Assembly (NCBI GenBank): GCA_020025615.1
Contig: JAHHRT010000036.1
Span: 1-13,349, forward strand
DNA length: 13,349 bases
Direction: 5' to 3'
Source: Oscillospiraceae bacterium
GTDB lineage: Bacteria > Bacillota > Clostridia > Oscillospirales > Oscillospiraceae
Within the stretch, counting starts at the first letter, position 1; each line of letters opens with the position of its first letter. Positions 1 to 7,098 of this stretch are shown here, one piece after another. Under the pieces are notes generated by a model. It did not search any database. It was not told the origin of the DNA and saw only the letters and a program-made list of their open reading frames with translations. Position numbers and translations under genes: made by a program.

Positions 1-13
1 GCCCCTACTTTTG

Positions 14-652
14 TTAAGAGCAGGCGGAATCCGGCACTTGAGTCGGCACTCTGGCAGGGAGCTTCTGAATGATGCCGATGAGCTGCCCGGAGATAATCAC
101 CGTGAGCAGGGAATAGGCAATCCGTCTCAGAGGAATGTAGCTGAGGGAAAGTGCCAGAACAATCAGGTCACTGGTCAGGTAGATGCGCTGAATCTCTATG
201 TGGGTCAGGGCGGAAAGGCTCATGGCAAGGGCATCGTCTCCGCTGGTGGCTCCGCCGGCCCGGACGCACAGACCTGCGCCGATACCGATGAACAGGGCAC
301 CCACAATGGAGGCCAGCAGGGGCATTTCAGCGATTTCAGGCCAGAGAGGCGGGAATAGCTCGCAGATACCGTAGCTCACAGAGAAGCCCAGGGAGGCGAT
401 GATGGAATAGCCGATAAAATCCTTTCCCAGGGTCTTCCAGCCCAGAAGGAAGCAGGCGGCGTTCATCACAAAGCCGGAGACGGCAGGGGAGATGTGGAGC
501 CAGTGGTCCAGCAGAAGGGTAGCACCCAGCACGCCGCCCTCGGTAACGCCGGAGAGGGCGTGGATGTTATACATACCGAAGGCCTGAAAGGCAGCACTGA
601 GAAATGCAATGATACAGTTGACAGGTTTAAGCTTGGGAAGTTTTTGAAGCAT
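14..652 (-). CDS. YitT-family (DUF161) integral membrane protein, short form
   Basis: The 212-residue product is a hydrophobic membrane protein with about six predicted membrane segments, near residues 11-30, 57-73, 80-98, 112-131, 157-174 and 178-196. The fourth segment runs into a glycine-rich RAGGATSGDDALA stretch (131-143), which resembles the RAGGSTGGTD signature of YitT-type proteins. The transport or sensing role of this family is not established. Full-length YitT proteins are about 280-290 residues and carry a C-terminal cytoplasmic DUF2179 domain; this one stops just after the last membrane helix, so it is a short, membrane-only form. The start is the only reasonable ATG. The AGGAG (complement of 665-669) lies 12 bp from it, longer than ideal, and overlaps the tmcAL stop codon. 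Only 15 bp separate it from tmcAL, so the two are probably co-transcribed. The family call is fairly secure; the function is unknown. Confidence 0.75.
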   Translation of the reverse strand: MLQKLPKLKPVNCIIAFLSAAFQAFGMYNIHALSGVTEGGVLGATLLLDHWLHISPAVSGFVMNAACFLLGWKTLGKDFIGYSIIASLGFSVSYGICELFPPLWPEIAEMPLLASIVGALFIGIGAGLCVRAGGATSGDDALAMSLSALTHIEIQRIYLTSDLIVLALSLSYIPLRRIAYSLLTVIISGQLIGIIQKLPARVPTQVPDSACS

Positions 653-667
653 TTAAGAAACGAACTC

Positions 668-1816
668 CTATCTATTTACATAAATAATCCGGCGTTTTGG
701 TTCTAATCCGGCGGAATCGACACAATCGACCCGAAAAAGCGCATAAAGGTCCTGGGCCCGCTGCTCGATTTCCCAGTAGGAATGGCAGACGGCTTCTCCT
801 GCGTGGAGAAGGGGGGCGCGGCCTTTGACCTCCTTCAAAATGGCACGGCCCTTGTGATTAAAGGCCAGCACGCGGGTGTAGGGTGGCGGCTGCTCCATAT
901 CCTGATGGGTGAGCCCCAGGGCAGCGCACATCGCCATCCGGTCCAGACGGGTCCGGGTGTAGCGCTTGGATTTTACTGCCACCAAAATATTCTCTAAGGA
1001 ATTGCGCTGACGGCAGGCGTGCATGAATTTTCGCCACAGTCCCTCGGAGCCGAAGGGCAGTGCCTGAAATTCTTCTTCGGTCATGGTGCGAAGGCGGCTG
1101 AGCACGGCCCGCTCTCCCGCAGCCAGGCTGTGCAGGGGTGCGTCCCGGAACGCGGCCCGGGCCTCCTGGGGGACGTATTCCAGCCAGGATTCTCCGTTTA
1201 GCATCCGTCTGCGCAGGGCGGTGGCGGAGGGATTTTCCGCATCCGCCTGGGTGGCGTGGTAGCTTCCGGGGCGGTGGATGGGGTAGGGGACCAGGTGGGA
1301 GCCCTGGCTTAAAATAGCCTTGCAGTATTCAACCCCCAGAATGTCATTGGGCTGGCTCACCAGGGCATCGGAAAGCCCCATATTGGCAAGGGCCTGCTGC
1401 CGGGCGGCAGGGAAGGAAAGCCCCCGGTCCAGCCCCTCCCGGAGAAAGCCGGAGAAGCGGGGGGAGAGCAGCGCCTGGGCGGTGCCCATGAGGGAATCCC
1501 GGTCCCCGGTTTCCGCGCCGAAACAGAGCCCATCGCAGATGGGGGACAGAATCCGGACCCCGCCTGCGGCAAACCCCTCTGCGGAGGAGAGGGAAACGGT
1601 AAGGGGAAGCTCCAGCACCAGGTCTGCGCCGGAAAGAACAGCGGCCTCTGCCCGGACAGACTTGTCCAAAACAGCGGGCTGTCCCCGCTGGACATAGTTC
1701 CCGCTCATCAGACAGACAATGCCGCAGTCCGGCCCAAATTCCCGGCGAACGGCTTGCAGCTGCTTCTGATGCCCCAGATGCAGGGGGTTATATTCGCAGA
1801 TAATCCCGATGTTCAT
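668..1816 (-). CDS. tmcAL: tRNA(Met) cytidine acetate ligase (TmcAL, formerly YlbM)
   Basis: This enzyme activates acetate with ATP to acetyl-adenylate and transfers the acetyl group to the wobble cytidine (C34) of elongator tRNA-Met, giving ac4C; it acts in the cytosol. The N-terminus has the family hallmark CEYNPLHLGH (residues 7-16), including the HxGH nucleotide-binding motif of the nucleotidyltransferase fold. This is followed by a conserved MSGNYVQRGQPAVLDK segment (about 37-52) and a GADLVLELP motif (about 63-71). The protein is 382 residues, slightly shorter than the Bacillus subtilis protein (about 415), with the shortfall probably in the C-terminal half. The ATG at 1816 is preceded by GGAGGG with a 6-bp spacer, so the start is well supported. 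It is divergent from ackA, a common arrangement in Clostridia, and yitT follows 15 bp downstream. I could not assign its promoter with confidence within 1817-1962. Confidence 0.92.
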   Translation of the reverse strand: MNIGIICEYNPLHLGHQKQLQAVRREFGPDCGIVCLMSGNYVQRGQPAVLDKSVRAEAAVLSGADLVLELPLTVSLSSAEGFAAGGVRILSPICDGLCFGAETGDRDSLMGTAQALLSPRFSGFLREGLDRGLSFPAARQQALANMGLSDALVSQPNDILGVEYCKAILSQGSHLVPYPIHRPGSYHATQADAENPSATALRRRMLNGESWLEYVPQEARAAFRDAPLHSLAAGERAVLSRLRTMTEEEFQALPFGSEGLWRKFMHACRQRNSLENILVAVKSKRYTRTRLDRMAMCAALGLTHQDMEQPPPYTRVLAFNHKGRAILKEVKGRAPLLHAGEAVCHSYWEIEQRAQDLYALFRVDCVDSAGLEPKRRIIYVNR

Positions 1817-1858
1817 CGCTTTCCCTCCAATCTTTTTACAAAATTTTGAATTCAGGTA

Positions 1859-1887
1859 TTGAGAAATAGGAAAAAATACACTATAAT
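1859..1887 (+). promoter_or_regulatory. Sigma-A-type promoter of ackA
   Basis: TTGAGA (1859-1864) and a consensus TATAAT (1882-1887) are separated by exactly 17 bp. Transcription would start near 1894, giving a leader of roughly 70 nt before the ackA ATG. An opposite-strand TATTAT (1888-1883) overlaps this -10 and might belong to the divergent tmcAL transcript, but I found no convincing -35 for it. Confidence 0.75.
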
Positions 1888-1962
1888 ACCTTTAGCTATG
1901 GCTATCATATCACAGGTTTCCCAAAAAGAAAATGATTATATTTATTTAGGAGGCATTTTGTA

Positions 1963-3153
1963 ATGAATGTTTTAGTGATCAACGCCGGCAGCTCTTCCCT
2001 CAAGTATCAGCTGATGAACCCTGAGACCGGCGATGTTTCCGCAAAGGGTCTGTGCGAGCGTATCGGCATTGATGGCCGTCTGACCCATAAGGTCGGCGGC
2101 AATAAGGTCGTGAAGGACATCCCCATGCCCTCTCATTCCGAGGCTATCCAGGCTGTCCTGTCCATCCTGGTTGATCCTGTTGACGGTGTGATTAAGTCCA
2201 CCGACGAAATCGATGCTGTTGGTCACCGTGTTGTCCACGGCGGCGAGAAGTTTGCAGATTCCTGCCTGATCGACGATTCCGTCATCAAGGCCATCGAGGA
2301 CTGCATCCCCCTGGGCCCCCTCCACAATCCTGCTAACCTGCTGGGCATCCGCGCCTGCCAGTCCATCATGCCCAACACCCCCCAGGTTGCTGTGTTCGAC
2401 ACCGCATTCCATATGACCATGCCCGCTAAGGCTTATCGTTACGCGATCCCCACCGAGTACTATAAGAACGACTCCATCCGCCGCTACGGCTTCCACGGCA
2501 CCTCCCACAAGTATGTGGCTCTGCGTACCGCTGAGCTGATCGGCAAGAAGGAGTTCAAGATGGTGAACTGCCACCTGGGCAACGGCTCCTCCATGGCTGC
2601 CATCAAGAACGGCAAGGTTCAGGATACTTCCATGGGCCTGTCTCCTCTGGCCGGTGTGCCTATGGGCACCCGCTCCGGCGATATCGACGCCTGCGTTGTG
2701 CAGTTCATCTGCAACAAGTACAATATGTCCGTTGACGAGTGCCTCACCATGCTGAACAAGAAGTCCGGCGTTTTGGGCCTCTCCGGCGTTTCCTCCGACT
2801 TCCGTGATCTGGAAGACGGCGCCCAGAAGGGCAATGCAGACTGCCAGCTGGCTCTGGATAAGTTCTGCTACGAGACCGCTAAGTATGTCGGCGCTTACGC
2901 TGCTGCCCTCAACGGCATTGACGTGCTGACCTTCACCGCCGGTGTCGGTGAGAACGGCTCCTATGTCCGTCAGGAAGTCTGCAACTACCTGGGCTTCATG
3001 GGCGTGAAGATCGACGCTGAGAAGAACAAGGTCCGCGGCGAGGAAATGAAGATTTCCACCGACGACTCCAAGGTCGAGGTTTGGGTGGTTCCCACCAACG
3101 AGGAACTGATGATCGCTAAGGACACCGTTGCTCTTGTGAACGCTGCTAAGTAA
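1963..3153 (+). CDS. ackA: Acetate kinase
   Basis: Acetate kinase converts acetyl phosphate plus ADP to acetate plus ATP in the cytosol. It is the ATP-yielding last step of acetate fermentation and is reversible. The 396-residue protein has the usual family length and all the expected signatures: NAGSSSLKY at the N-terminus (Asn7), GHRVVHGGEKF with Arg89, VAVFDTAFH with the catalytic Asp146, YGFHGTSHKYV with His178 and His182, CHLGNGSS (203-210), GVPMGTRSGD with Arg237, FTAGVGENG, and the late metal-binding Glu near residue 380. AGGAGG (1948-1953) sits 9 bp before the ATG, fixing the start. It is monocistronic, with its own promoter and terminator; its usual partner pta is not in the window. 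Codon choice is strongly biased (for example CGT for arginine and AAG for lysine) compared with most neighbours, consistent with high expression. Confidence 0.98.
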   Translation: MNVLVINAGSSSLKYQLMNPETGDVSAKGLCERIGIDGRLTHKVGGNKVVKDIPMPSHSEAIQAVLSILVDPVDGVIKSTDEIDAVGHRVVHGGEKFADSCLIDDSVIKAIEDCIPLGPLHNPANLLGIRACQSIMPNTPQVAVFDTAFHMTMPAKAYRYAIPTEYYKNDSIRRYGFHGTSHKYVALRTAELIGKKEFKMVNCHLGNGSSMAAIKNGKVQDTSMGLSPLAGVPMGTRSGDIDACVVQFICNKYNMSVDECLTMLNKKSGVLGLSGVSSDFRDLEDGAQKGNADCQLALDKFCYETAKYVGAYAAALNGIDVLTFTAGVGENGSYVRQEVCNYLGFMGVKIDAEKNKVRGEEMKISTDDSKVEVWVVPTNEELMIAKDTVALVNAAK

Positions 3154-3162
3154 TATTTCCTC

Positions 3163-3193
3163 AAAAAAGCCGTCGCTATTGCGGCGGCTTTTT
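3163..3193 (+). terminator. Rho-independent terminator of ackA
   Basis: AAAAAAGCCGTCGC, a TATT loop and GCGGCGGCTTTTT form a stem of about 13 bp with one G-U pair and a T5 tail (3189-3193). It begins 10 bp after the ackA stop. The A-run on the left arm means it could also stop transcription from the opposite direction. Confidence 0.88.
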
Positions 3194-3231
3194 GTAAATG
3201 CGGTAAACTATAAAAATAGAGGAGAAACCTT

Positions 3232-4440
3232 ATGGAAAATGTCTGTCAGCGCTTTCTGCGCTATGTTAGTTTTGACACCCAATCTGACGAAAACAGCGAA
3301 ACCTGCCCCTCTACGGATAAGCAGAAGGCCCTGGGAAAGGCCCTGGTAGAGGAAATGCAGGCTATGGGGATTCAGGATGCCTACATGGATGAGGACGGCT
3401 ACGTCTACGGCACAGTCCCCGGCGACAAGGACCTGCCTGTCATCGGCCTCATTGCCCACATGGATACCTCTCCCGACAGCTCCGGCGCCGATATCAAGGC
3501 CAAGGTAGTGGAGTACAACGGGGGAGACCTGTGCCTGAACCCTGCCAAGAATATCTGGCTGCGGGAAGGTGACTATCCTTCTCTCACCGCCAACCGGGGC
3601 AAGCGGCTCATTGTCACCGACGGCACCACGCTGCTGGGTGCGGACGATAAGGCCGGCATTGCAGAGATTCTGACCGCTGCACAGCGGCTGCTGGAGGAGG
3701 GCGGCAGACACGCCACTCTGAAAATCGGCTTCACCCCCGACGAGGAGATCGGACGGGGCGCAGACCGCTTTAACCTCTCCGGCTTCGGTGCCGACTATGC
3801 CTATACCGCCGACGGCGGCACCCTGGGCGAAATCGAGTACGAGAACTTTAACGCCGCCAGCGCAAAGGTCTGCTTCCGCGGCCTCAACATTCACCCCGGC
3901 TCCGCAAAGGACAAGATGGTGAATTCTCAGCTCATTGCCATGGAGTTCCAGGGGATGCTGCCCATCCACCAGCGTCCCGAGGCCACCGAGGGCTATGAGG
4001 GCTTTATCATGCTTATGAGCATGGAGGGCGAGGTGGAACATTCTACCCTGACCTACATCATCCGGGACCACGACATGGAGAAATTCCAGCAGAAGAAGGC
4101 CATCATGGAGGATGCTGCCGAGTTCCTGAACCACAAGTACGGCGACGGCACCGTGGAGCTCACCATCCGGGACAGCTACTTCAACATGAAGAAGTGCATC
4201 GAGCCCTGTATGTATGTGGTGGAGCGGGCCAAGAAGGCCATGGTGAAGGCTGGCATGAACCCCAGAGAGGTTCCCATCCGCGGCGGCACGGACGGCGCAC
4301 GGCTGAGCTACGAGGGCCTGCCCTGTCCCAATCTGTGCACCGGCGGCGAGAACTACCACGGCCGCTTTGAGTATATCCCTGTGGAGGATATGCAGATGTG
4401 CGCCGATATGCTCTATGAAATTCTCCGGGACCCCAGCTGA
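3232..4440 (+). CDS. pepT: Peptidase T (tripeptide aminopeptidase, M20B)
   Basis: Peptidase T is a cytosolic zinc aminopeptidase that removes the N-terminal residue from tripeptides at the end of peptide breakdown. The 402 residues match the family length. The di-zinc site is visible in order: His76 in AHMDTS (with Asp78 orienting the base), bridging Asp138 in GADDK, the catalytic pair Glu171-Glu172 in TPDEEIGRGADRF, Asp194 in TADGG, and His376 in GGENYHGRFEYIP. The dimerisation (lid) domain lies roughly between residues 205 and 310. The ATG at 3232 has a GAGGAGA site 6-7 bp upstream. Only about 38 bp separate it from the ackA terminator. A TATAAA at 3209-3214 could be a -10, but no good -35 pairs with it, so the promoter is unclear and read-through from ackA is possible. 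A strong terminator at 4513-4559 closes the unit. Confidence 0.96.
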   Translation: MENVCQRFLRYVSFDTQSDENSETCPSTDKQKALGKALVEEMQAMGIQDAYMDEDGYVYGTVPGDKDLPVIGLIAHMDTSPDSSGADIKAKVVEYNGGDLCLNPAKNIWLREGDYPSLTANRGKRLIVTDGTTLLGADDKAGIAEILTAAQRLLEEGGRHATLKIGFTPDEEIGRGADRFNLSGFGADYAYTADGGTLGEIEYENFNAASAKVCFRGLNIHPGSAKDKMVNSQLIAMEFQGMLPIHQRPEATEGYEGFIMLMSMEGEVEHSTLTYIIRDHDMEKFQQKKAIMEDAAEFLNHKYGDGTVELTIRDSYFNMKKCIEPCMYVVERAKKAMVKAGMNPREVPIRGGTDGARLSYEGLPCPNLCTGGENYHGRFEYIPVEDMQMCADMLYEILRDPS

Positions 4441-4512
4441 ATTCTGCGGTGACCTGAAAAAGTTGCGCACCCAGGATCCCAATAGAGATTTCTAACAATC
4501 AGCTGAATCCGT

Positions 4513-4559
4513 TACCCGCAGAAATCAGGATGAGCTTCTGATTTCTGCGGGTATTTTTT
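4513..4559 (+). terminator. Strong rho-independent terminator after pepT
   Basis: A perfect 16-bp inverted repeat (arms 4513-4528 and 4538-4553, left arm TACCCGCAGAAATCAG) has a 9-nt loop and a T6 tail (4554-4559). It lies about 70 bp past the pepT stop. I see no gene in 4441-4512. An 11-bp piece of its right side (GCGGGTATTTT, 4547-4557) is repeated at 4570-4580. Confidence 0.92.
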
Positions 4560-4633
4560 GCCTTTGGCAGCGGGTATTTTCAGAAAAGAAGGATGGGGCT
4601 TTTTGCCGGATGCCCGAAATTTGCAGCTTTCAC

Positions 4634-4662
4634 TTGCTTTTTAGGACAGAAGCAGGTAGTAT
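4634..4662 (+). promoter_or_regulatory. Probable promoter of glf
   Basis: TTGCTT (4634-4639) and TAGTAT (4657-4662) are 17 bp apart. Nearby TATAGA (4660-4665) and TAGAAT (4662-4667) are alternative -10 elements with worse spacing. A leader of about 55 nt would follow, containing a short hairpin (4681-4705). Confidence 0.45.
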
Positions 4663-4680
4663 AGAATATATCGATCAAGT

Positions 4681-4705
4681 GTGCGCCGACTGGGCCTCTG
4701 CGCAC
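4681..4705 (+). other. Small hairpin in the glf leader
   Basis: GTGCGC (4681-4686) can pair with GCGCAC (4700-4705) around a 13-nt loop. It lies between the inferred transcription start and the glf ribosome binding site (AGGGGGAGA, 4711-4719) but does not cover that site. No known riboswitch class is recognised. It may only stabilise the mRNA 5' end. Confidence 0.3.
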
Positions 4706-4724
4706 GATACAGGGGGAGAATACC

Positions 4725-5834
4725 ATGAAGCCTTATGACTATCTCATTGTGGGCGCAGGCCTCTACGGTGCTGTGTTTGCCCAGATGCTCACCCAGCAGG
4801 GAAAAAAGTGTCTGGTGGTGGAGAAGCGTTCTCATATTGGCGGCAACGTCTACACCGAGAAGATTGAGGACATCCATGTCCATATGTACGGTGCTCATAT
4901 CTTCCACACCAACGACAGAAAGGTCTGGCAGTATGTCAACCGCTTTGCGGAGTTCAACCGCTTTACCAACAGCCCGGTGGCAAACTACCACGGGGAGCTT
5001 TACAGCCTGCCCTTTAATATGTACACCTTCAATCGGATGTGGGGCGTGACCACCCCCCAGGAGGCAGAGGAAAAGATTCGCCAGCAGCGGGAAGCCGCCG
5101 GAATCACGGAGCCGAAAAACCTGGAAGAACAGGCTATCAGCCTGGTGGGCACGGACATCTATGAAAAGCTTGTGAAGGGCTATACCGAGAAGCAGTGGGG
5201 CCGTCCCTGTACGGAGCTGCCAAGCTTTATTATCAAGCGTCTGCCGGTGCGGCTGACCTTCGACAATAATTACTTTAACGCCCTCTACCAGGGAATTCCC
5301 ATGGGCGGCTACACCAAGATGGTGGCGGCTATGCTGGATGGGGTAGAGGTGCGCTTAAACACCGACTACCTGGAAAACAAGCAGGAACTGGATGCCCTTG
5401 CCCAGACCGTTGTGTATACCGGCCCTATTGATGCCTATTTCCAGTACCGTCTGGGAAATCTCCAGTACCGCAGTGTGCGCTTTGAAAATGAGGTGCTGGA
5501 TATGCCCAACTTCCAGGGCAATGCGGCGGTGAACTACACCGACCGGGAGACCCCCTGGACCCGGATCATTGAGCACAAGTGGTTTGAGTTCGGCACCCAG
5601 CCCAAGACCGTCATCAGCCGGGAGTATTCCAGCGAGTGGAAGCCCGGGGAGGAACCCTACTATCCCGTGAATGATGAGAAGAACAGTGCGCTCTATGCCC
5701 AGTATAAGGCCCTGGCAGACCGGGAGGAACATGTGATTTTCGGCGGCCGCCTGGGAGAATATCGCTACTATGACATGGACCAAGTGATTCTCAGTGCAAT
5801 GAATCGGGCAGAAGCGGAACTTTCGAAAGCATAA
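4725..5834 (+). CDS. glf: UDP-galactopyranose mutase
   Basis: This FAD enzyme interconverts UDP-galactopyranose and UDP-galactofuranose, the donor for galactofuranose residues in surface polysaccharides. It is cytosolic and needs reduced flavin. The 369 residues match the family length. The N-terminus has the Rossmann FAD motif IVGAGLYGAVFA (8-19), then EKRSHIGGN (33-41) and YGAHIFHT (55-62). Further on are EKQWGRP (155-161), the KRLPVRLTFDNNYF segment with Arg176 in the expected position of the conserved active-site arginine, SREYSSEW, and the C-terminal FGGRLGEYRYYDMDQVI that closes the FAD site. AGGGGGAGA sits 5 bp before the ATG. No glycosyltransferase or other sugar-nucleotide gene is adjacent, so it is transcribed alone and must serve glycan genes elsewhere. 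Confidence 0.96.
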   Translation: MKPYDYLIVGAGLYGAVFAQMLTQQGKKCLVVEKRSHIGGNVYTEKIEDIHVHMYGAHIFHTNDRKVWQYVNRFAEFNRFTNSPVANYHGELYSLPFNMYTFNRMWGVTTPQEAEEKIRQQREAAGITEPKNLEEQAISLVGTDIYEKLVKGYTEKQWGRPCTELPSFIIKRLPVRLTFDNNYFNALYQGIPMGGYTKMVAAMLDGVEVRLNTDYLENKQELDALAQTVVYTGPIDAYFQYRLGNLQYRSVRFENEVLDMPNFQGNAAVNYTDRETPWTRIIEHKWFEFGTQPKTVISREYSSEWKPGEEPYYPVNDEKNSALYAQYKALADREEHVIFGGRLGEYRYYDMDQVILSAMNRAEAELSKA

Positions 5835-5843
5835 CCTAATATC

Positions 5844-5886
5844 ATCAAAAAACCGCCGACGGTACAGTCCGTCGGCGGTTTTTGAT
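5844..5886. terminator. Bidirectional terminator between glf and a convergent small gene
   Basis: The core stem CCGCCGACGG (5853-5862) / CCGTCGGCGG (5869-5878), with a TACAGT loop, is flanked by A6 on the left and T5 on the right, so each strand reads a GC-rich hairpin followed by a T-run. It lies 9 bp after the glf stop and 7 bp after the stop of the convergent minus-strand gene, serving both. Confidence 0.93.
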
Positions 5887-5893
5887 GTTCAGT

Positions 5894-6208
5894 TCAAGCT
5901 TCGAAGTCTTCCTCGTCAGCGACGGGCTCACCCTCAGCGGGGGTAACCACGTTTTCCTCCTGGTTCTCTTCCACAGGAGCTTCTTCGGTCTCTTCCTGAG
6001 CCTTCTCAGCAGGAGCGTTCTCAGCTTCCTCGTCGAAGTCTTCGGCAGGGGTGAACTCAATGATGTCGCAGCTGTGGCAGGGAACCTTCGCCATCAGCTT
6101 CTTGGCCCAAGCGACAATCTTGTCGCCGTAGGCAGCGAGAACCACCACAACGCCTGCGACGGCAGCCAGGGCGGTGAGAACCTTCAGAACAGTTTCAAAG
6201 GGTTTCAT
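5894..6208 (-). CDS. Small membrane-anchored protein with a highly acidic tail, function unknown
   Basis: I do not recognise this 104-residue protein. It has one hydrophobic segment (about 7-27, rich in Ala, Val and Leu), then a short basic amphipathic stretch (DKIVAWAKKLMAKV, 29-42), a CHSC pair (44-47), and a low-complexity tail (55-104) made almost entirely of Glu, Ala, Pro, Asp and Val with recurring EEAP/AEE units. There is no evident signal peptidase site, so it is probably a single-pass anchor; which side the tail faces cannot be decided from sequence alone. The start at 6208 is favoured over the upstream in-frame ATGs because GGAGG lies 6 bp before it and because a good promoter (6246-6274) lies just upstream. 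It follows birA by 90 bp on the same strand and ends at the shared terminator. Abundant GAG/GAA/GCT codons and the strong signals suggest real, possibly high, expression. Confidence 0.8.
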   Translation of the reverse strand: MKPFETVLKVLTALAAVAGVVVVLAAYGDKIVAWAKKLMAKVPCHSCDIIEFTPAEDFDEEAENAPAEKAQEETEEAPVEENQEENVVTPAEGEPVADEEDFEA

Positions 6209-6245
6209 AGCATAACCTCCAATTTGTGTTTCCTTAAACATAACC

Positions 6246-6274
6246 AGTATAACCCAATTTTGAGAAAAAAGCAA
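6246..6274 (-). promoter_or_regulatory. Promoter of the small acidic membrane protein gene
   Basis: On the minus strand TTGCTT (6274-6269) and TATACT (6251-6246) are 17 bp apart. The start would be near 6239, leaving a leader of about 30 nt that contains the GGAGG site. The promoter lies in the 90-bp gap after birA, so this gene can be transcribed independently of birA. Confidence 0.72.
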
Positions 6275-6298
6275 TGCAAATTTCTAAATATCCGATGC

Positions 6299-7093
6299 TC
6301 ACACGTATCCGTACATACCCCGGACACTGATTTCTCCAGAACTGACGGTTTCCACCTGACCGGGGGCAAATTCCACCAGAAGTCCGCCGTCCTGGTCAAT
6401 ATCCAGAGCTTTTCCGTGGCGGATTTCCTCGCCCCGCACCAGGGAGACTTCCGTTCCCAGGGTGATGCAGTCCCGGCGGTAACGCCGGAGCATGGCATCC
6501 TTGTCGGTGAGCAGGGTGCCGCTCATGGTATGCAGGGCTTTCATCATGGCAGCAGCCAGCCGGGCAGGGGAGACGGGGTGCCCTGCAATCATGGAAAGGG
6601 AACCGGCCATGTCCCGCAGCTCCGGGGGGAAGTCCTCCGGGGTTTGCAGACAGTTGATGCCCACACCGATGATGACGTAGTCCAGGCGGCTTCCGTCCAG
6701 TCCCAGTTCTGTGAGAATACCGCCCAGCTTCCGCTTTCCGTAGACCAGGTCGTTGGTCCACTTAATCCCGGGGCGGAACCCGGCGGCTTCCTCCACAGCA
6801 GTGACCATGGCATCTGCCACGGCACAGGTCAGGTGCATCAGCTGGTCCGGGGCGCAGTCAGGCCGCAGCAGCATACTGAGATAAACCCCGGTCCCGGCGG
6901 GGGAGTGAAAGCTCCGGCCCAGACGGCCCCGGCCTCCGGTCTGCGTTCCGGCAAGGAGAACAGTGCCCTGGGGGGCGCCCTCTGCGGCCCAGGTTTTCAG
7001 CTGGTCATTGGTGGAACCGATGGTGGAAACATAGTGAAAATGTTCTTTCCAGGGGTAGCTATTGGGCAATAGGCCCAGAATTTCTTCTTCCAT
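6299..7093 (-). CDS. birA: Biotin--[acetyl-CoA-carboxylase] ligase, without repressor domain
   Basis: Biotin protein ligase uses ATP and biotin to make biotinyl-5'-AMP and attaches biotin to a lysine of biotin-dependent carboxylases. The 264-residue protein shows STIGSTND (23-30), the adenylate-binding GGRGRLGR (53-60), AGTGVYLS (66-73), KWTNDLVY (111-118, where the family usually has KWPND), and KLGGILTEL (122-130) with the expected conserved Lys. A small C-terminal SH3-like domain follows (about 215-260). It starts directly with the catalytic domain, so the N-terminal winged-helix DNA-binding domain of bifunctional BirA (about 320 residues) is absent. It is therefore a class I ligase that should not itself repress biotin genes. 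A G-rich AGGGGG site lies about 8-9 bp before the ATG, and the homocysteine methyltransferase gene ends 5 bp upstream, indicating co-transcription. Confidence 0.93.
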   Translation of the reverse strand: MEEEILGLLPNSYPWKEHFHYVSTIGSTNDQLKTWAAEGAPQGTVLLAGTQTGGRGRLGRSFHSPAGTGVYLSMLLRPDCAPDQLMHLTCAVADAMVTAVEEAAGFRPGIKWTNDLVYGKRKLGGILTELGLDGSRLDYVIIGVGINCLQTPEDFPPELRDMAGSLSMIAGHPVSPARLAAAMMKALHTMSGTLLTDKDAMLRRYRRDCITLGTEVSLVRGEEIRHGKALDIDQDGGLLVEFAPGQVETVSSGEISVRGMYGYV

Positions 7094-7098
7094 AATGC

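Noticed and set aside
3208..4482. A long open frame on the minus strand opposite pepT
   Set aside because: It is a mirror of pepT caused by GC-rich third positions; pepT has all catalytic motifs and a ribosome binding site, and the antisense product is low-complexity with no family features.
4547..4580. An 11-bp direct repeat (GCGGGTATTTT) as a possible insertion or attachment site
   Set aside because: One copy is the right side of a terminator and the other lies 12 bp beyond it, with no element between; most simply a small local duplication.
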